Of a stretch of 64,000 nt of DNA, positions 59,441 through 64,000 are shown one piece after another. The first letter of the stretch is position 1. The number at the start of each line of letters is the position of its first letter. A program made the translations under genes and the position numbers. Source of the stretch: Cudoniella acicularis (Eukaryota > Ascomycota > Leotiomycetes > Helotiales > Helotiaceae); contig JAAMPI010000031.1 in assembly GCA_013054445.1 (NCBI GenBank), positions 27,388 to 91,387 on the forward strand, given 5' to 3'. The notes under the pieces were generated by a model. The model saw nothing but the letters and a program-made list of their open reading frames with translations. It did no database searches and was not told the DNA's origin.

Positions 59441-59588
59441 GCAAACACATACATATACACACCGCCTGCCTTCCTCCTCCCTCTTCCTCTCTCACCTTAA
59501 ACCTTAAACCTGAAATACTTCAATGTTCTTCTCACGAGTCATGCTTCCCTTCCTTTCCATTCCGTTCATAAATCCAAATCTTACAAAC

Positions 59589-59612
59589 CACAGCCACAGC
59601 CACAGCCAGCAG
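59589..59612 (+). repeat. CCACAG hexamer repeat
   Basis: About four consecutive CCACAG units, ending in CCAGCAGG. Non-coding. Confidence 0.75.
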
Positions 59613-60566
59613 GCTCGTGATTCTCCCCGCGACACGCCTTACTTCCCCCTTTCCAGATTCTAGAATATTTACTCTCTAATTATTTTGTCCGAAATTCCAA
59701 ACCCTCTCACTCTTACCAACTCATCCATCATCCACTTAAGCACCTCCTTCCCTCCCCCCCTTTCCTCCCATTTACTCCACAAAGACTCCACCTCATCACT
59801 CACCATTCACCATTCAGCACCACCACACCACAGCACTACTACACCAATACCAGTGCCAGCACACCCATCTACCCGCTATTTCCAAAAGCTTATCCTTGTT
59901 CCAGGAAGTTAAGTAGCCAGCCACATCATTACTCCACATACAAGTCTCCGAGCCCCCTCTATCCACTGTCCACTTCTTGAAAAGTCCCGAGACCCATTCA
60001 ATTGAGTTTTTCCAGGGGGCGGACGAAAGCCGCGTAAGATAGGGTAGATAAGACTAGAGACTCACATGAGATCGGATCGGCTGAAAGAAGATGAAAGATG
60101 AAGATTCGGGTGACCTCTCACCAAAGGCTTGGTCAAGTACCACCCCCTTCTGACCTCGTCCACAAGAAAACCAATGTCACCAACGAAAGGATGAAACCAA
60201 ACAGATAATATAACTAATAAACTTGAATTGTATTTCGAAAGTATGAGGCATACCTTCCTCCCTAAACTCGATTCATACTCCGGGTATTAAAAAAACGATC
60301 CATCGAAAAGCTGGCTAGTAATAACCACACCATAGAAAGCCTTCTCTTTTTCTTCCAACTCTTCTAACCTCTCATTTTTCTGATAAATACAATCCACCAT
60401 GCCATCCAAGGTCATCGGCTCTTCGTTTACTCCTTCGAGAAATATAATAATCCCTACTTACAGAATCAATGAGATAGTATGTCCAGCAGAAATGATAGTG
60501 GACGCCTGTATAACGCCCCTTCCCAAACAAGTACAAAGTGCGAACGGAAATAAATTTGCACCGGAA

Positions 60567-63532
60567 TTAATGGCCACCAAGTGCCGAAATTCTCGCACCC
60601 GCAGGTCTGTGGATCAGCCCCGCTTTGGTGTTGATTTCGCTCTCGCCCTCGCTTCTTCTCTCCAACTCCTCGTCACTATCCTCGACAATCTTGGTTGGGA
60701 TGTCTTGTCCAATGTTGTATTGTTGGCTACTCCGCTCAGGGGTTGTGGTTGTGCTGGCAATTGACATGGATGTGCTGGATCGGTTGTGGATGAGATCTGG
60801 GGTAGGAGGAATACTCGAAGTCCGACCGCTTGGGTGGAGGAGGCTATCATCTCCCATTTCGGAACCTTGGGCAGAATTCCCATCATCGCTAGCAGTGGCT
60901 GTGGAGAGGTTACTCGACCGATGCCCACGAGATTTGTTGTGGTGGGCAAGTTCCTCAGCTTCAACCTCTGCATCATGTGCAAGCTGTAATCCCTCCACAG
61001 CTGCGGCACATTGATCGCTGATGTTCCGGATGATGTGAGCGATGGCATCGGTTTTGTCCTTCAGGTGACGATCGGCGACATCAACAATGCTCATCTGGCT
61101 GTATCGCTTGCTGTTACGAAGGCCATTCCTGAGTCTAGCTTCCATCTCAGGACTCATGTCATCGCCATTTGCCTTGGCATATCTGTTTGCTCGAGTCGAG
61201 TCGCGGTGGTCACGTGTTACAACTACACCATTTTCCTCGGACTTACTCTCCTCAGCGATGTCATCAAGCTCTTCAACATCGTCATCGTAACCACCCTCAA
61301 TGTACTCAGCCAAATCTGGGCTCTTGCCAAGTGATGAGACTAGATGCTCCATGTGATGAGCTTGACCGCTGATCAAGCTGCGAAGATGCAGAACAACGCG
61401 TTGTGCCTCATCCCGTTGGCGGAGAATGGTAACATTGGTGTGTTGAAGCGCGGCCAATTCTTTCTTGTTGCGCTTCCTCTCCCTCTCAAGCTCCTCGGCA
61501 ATCTCTTGCTGGAGAACCAGGGCCTCAAGAGCATCGTCACGTTGCTTTTCGGTTCCCGACAAGCGCACGTTGAGACGCGCGGCATCATCTTTCTGTTGGT
61601 CAATGAGACCAGTAAGACGTCTGTTCTCACGCTTGTGATTCTCGATCTTGACCTTAAGATCTTGTGTCTCTTTGGTGAGTTGCTCAGCAAACGCTTGGAA
61701 TTTGAGGAACTGATCAATGTTAGAAATTTTGAAATACCAATCGGAAGACGAAAAATACCTGTTGCTTCCAGCTTTCCAATTCTTCGACCAGGAAGTTGTT
61801 GCGCTTCGTGACCTTCCCAAGCTCCGTATCCATGCGACCCTTGAGGTTGATGAAATCTTGCCAAGCCTCGAGGGCATCCCTGGAATATTGATTCCGTTCT
61901 CGAACAATCTCGTTCAAATGTCGCATCGAGACCTTTGTCATAAGGGGTTTCTTGACGGCTCCGCCAAAGACAGCCTTCATGCCCGTGTTCCTTCCCTGTT
62001 TTGAAACGTAGTTAGCAACGTGCGACATATAACCCCCATGATATATATGAGATCAGATCCAAACTTACCATTTTTTCACAAACATGGTCCATGACAGCCG
62101 TAACAGAATCCTGGTTCCACCATTCAGGGTCCTGAATTGACTCGACTTCCCCACGCATGACAATTATTTGACCGGCCGGGACCAACTTTCCGCCACCATA
62201 TGCCGACCGAAGGTGTTGTGGTACTCCAGATGGCGTGACGTCTCCGTTCAAAGCCTGAGTGATGCGATTTACCATCTTTGTGCGCTGACCAGCTGTAAGT
62301 GCAGTCGGTGGGCTTGAAGTCAAAACAAAGTTGCGATCCAAATCCACCACCAAAGCATCTGTGGGCGCGGTGAAGAGGGTACGGCATTCTGCGGTGATAC
62401 CGAGGATGTATGGGCCAGGCTCCTGAACGAGCTCTTTTGCATGTCTGGCATGCACGACAGGGACGTAGAGACCACTCCATTCGTAAACTCGAACGCAGTA
62501 TCGGATGGTTTCAGAAGCCACAGTGAGCATGGCGGGGTAGTGACTGACGAAAATGATGCGGCGAGTTGGTGACAAAGCTGCCTCAATTACACCAACAATG
62601 TTGGGAATTGACAAGCAGGAGAACAATGGCCACATGGCAAAGTTCTGGAAGCCCGTTGGGGAAGATGGGAATTGATAACATAGAGCATAATCCTTCATGT
62701 CAATCCGGACAAGATCGTTAAGTCTGGGGGCGGGGAAGCTCAAAATACGTGAAACTTCTTCGGCGTGGAATAGGTTAGTGGCCTTGTTCCAGTGGATCCA
62801 CATTCCACGCAGATAATCGCCCAGAAGATTGTAGAGAGGGTATCTTGAAAGGAACGACAAGCAGTAAGGGATCCAGTAGGTCTCATCTGTGGAGTCGTAG
62901 AAGTCCGACTCCGTCCTTCTTCGCAAGTCTCGAATTGTCTCGGCACGCTTCTCATCAGCTCTTGACCAAACACGAAGAGCAATACCGTAGAGTGTGTGGG
63001 AAGAATCTTGTTGCAGGACAAAAGAATGGTGCACGCAATGCGGCTGGCTGCGTCCAGTACAGATTTCTACGTCGTGGGGAAAGCATGCCTGGAAAAGTCA
63101 GAATGGACTGTCCATTTCAATTTATCCCTCTTGAAGACTTACTCTCATTGCTGCATGCAAGGCTCTTGCAATCTCATTATCTTGCTCCAATCTGGGACTG
63201 CTACCAAGAATCTCAGGAAGCCAAAATTGTCCAACTGCTCCCTTCATATGTCCAATCTTTCCTTGTGCTGGCGCTGGAGCCTTGACCCATTGTGACGGCT
63301 CTCGTCCAACACCGCATACCATGTAGGCATGGGTGAGCGTCTTTGGAGTTCGTTGCTGAGGCTTGAGGTTCAAGGTCGAGGGAATTGGCTGTGTAATCCG
63401 GGAATGGAGAGACGATGTTCTACTTGGAATGATCAAGTTCTGATCCGTCTGGTCTCGGGTGCCGGGTCTGCCCTCGCGGTCTGAAGTGCGCGGGCGGGTG
63501 AAAGAAGAGTGGTTGTTGAGTGAGGGCCCCAT
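60567..63532 (-). CDS. Tripartite DENN-domain protein with C-terminal coiled coil
   Basis: Exons 63532-63143, 63088-62069, 61995-61759 and 61709-60567 keep phase; 929 residues. After about 65 disordered residues comes the uDENN part (YMVCGVGREPSQW, GQFWLPEILGSS, and after intron 1 HTLYGIALRVWSRAD). The central cDENN includes YCLSFLSRYPLYNLLGDYLRG, PLFSCLSIPNIVGVIEAALS and RRIIFVSHYPAMLTVASE, then LGITAECRTLF and DALVVDLDRN. A dDENN-like segment follows (to about residue 470). Residues about 550-700 are coiled coil (KVKIENHKRENRRLTGLI, EELERERKRNKKELAAL). The tail is acidic and Ser-rich. DENN proteins are guanine-nucleotide exchange factors for Rab GTPases; target Rab unknown. Start 63532; the frame is intact. 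Confidence 0.9.
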
Positions 63533-64000
63533 GATTGCGGTATATATTCAAACTGGCGACTTATTGCAGATTCGAGTCCTTTTATCCTTCTGTTCTCGGA
63601 GAAGTATTCTGGAAATAGACAGAACACGGGGAAAGTCCAAGAAGCTCAATTGACCTGGGAGTTTTCGAGTATTCGGAAGGAGCGATGAGAAGGGGCAAGA
63701 TATAGAAATATTAATGAACGTAGGTTTTGCTGTTAAAGGTTGATTAGTCGTAGGCGCGTGGCTTCGACCAGCAAGCTGCAAACGGCACTGCAAACGGAAG
63801 ATATGAAGCTTTCCGTCGCTCTGCTGTTGCTGCACAGATCGTGGGTTTGCAGTTGCAGATGCAAAAGCGATCAGGAGCAAAGAGAAAAGAAGACAAGAAG
63901 GTGAGAGGAGATTTGAGAGCAGGACGGTGAGATTATGGGATGCCCGCGAAGAATGGGCCCAAACTCGGTTTGAGGACTTCGGACGGGGGGGTTTTTGGGG
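63533..64000. other. 5' region of the DENN gene, window end
   Basis: Promoter side of the DENN gene up to the window edge. The minus-strand frame 63548-63880 has no protein features. No other gene start is seen. Confidence 0.4.

Larger units (their letters stand above)
58142..60566. other. Convergent 2.4-kb intergenic region
   Basis: Between the ABC transporter and the DENN gene. It is pyrimidine-rich in parts (58590-58870, 59460-59880), and open frames there are composition artefacts. It holds a long-form dispersed repeat copy (about 59330-59440) and a short CCACAG repeat near 59589-59612. Confidence 0.45.

Overview
The window looks like nuclear DNA of a filamentous ascomycete (Pezizomycotina). 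Its genes are split by short GT-AG introns of about 45-175 bp, and the gene set is fungal: STE20, YSC84, SFT1, AGE2/ucp3, REC114, RSC9, an RTP1/TANGO6-type protein and a PDR-type ABC transporter. Leotiomycetes is a plausible class, but I only infer this from overall protein flavour. I found no tRNA, rRNA, CRISPR array or intact transposon.

Layout, left to right. STE20 (+, 282-2956). A gap with a microsatellite and copies of a short repeat. A D-arabinitol 2-dehydrogenase-like SDR (-, 4729-5975). A gene-poor stretch of almost 5 kb (5976-10907). An orphan protein followed out of frame by a RING finger (+, 10908-12776). A degenerate ~75-bp tandem array (about 13128-13715). A conserved block: YSC84 (-), SFT1 (+), AGE2/ucp3-type ArfGAP (-) and a frameshifted mitochondrial-type msrB (+), to 19932. 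A J-domain gene with two in-frame stops (-, 21191-22228). A 672-residue orphan (+, 23938-26129). REC114 (-) and RSC9 (+) sharing a divergent promoter (26956-32669).

The second half alternates intact and decayed genes. It holds a broken alpha/beta hydrolase (-, 33150-33882), an intact SDR (+, 35130-36216), a Ser/Thr-rich secreted protein with internal stops (+, from 38423), an RTP1/TANGO6 gene (-, 40648-43469), a secreted App1-type phosphatase (-, 46520-48113), an HNH nuclease (+, 50338-51451), an 18-exon PDR transporter (+, 52584-58141) with an abnormal splice donor, and a tripartite DENN protein (-, 60567-63532).

Several housekeeping genes concern signalling and membrane traffic: STE20 kinase, the Ysc84 actin-patch regulator, the Sft1 Golgi SNARE, an ArfGAP and a DENN Rab-GEF candidate. 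They are not an operon. The most unusual features are the number of recently broken genes (in-frame stops that each need only one C-to-T change, single-base frameshifts, one GA splice donor), a short dispersed repeat with at least six copies here, and the tandem array at 13.1-13.7 kb. I did not find a clearly novel multi-gene system.
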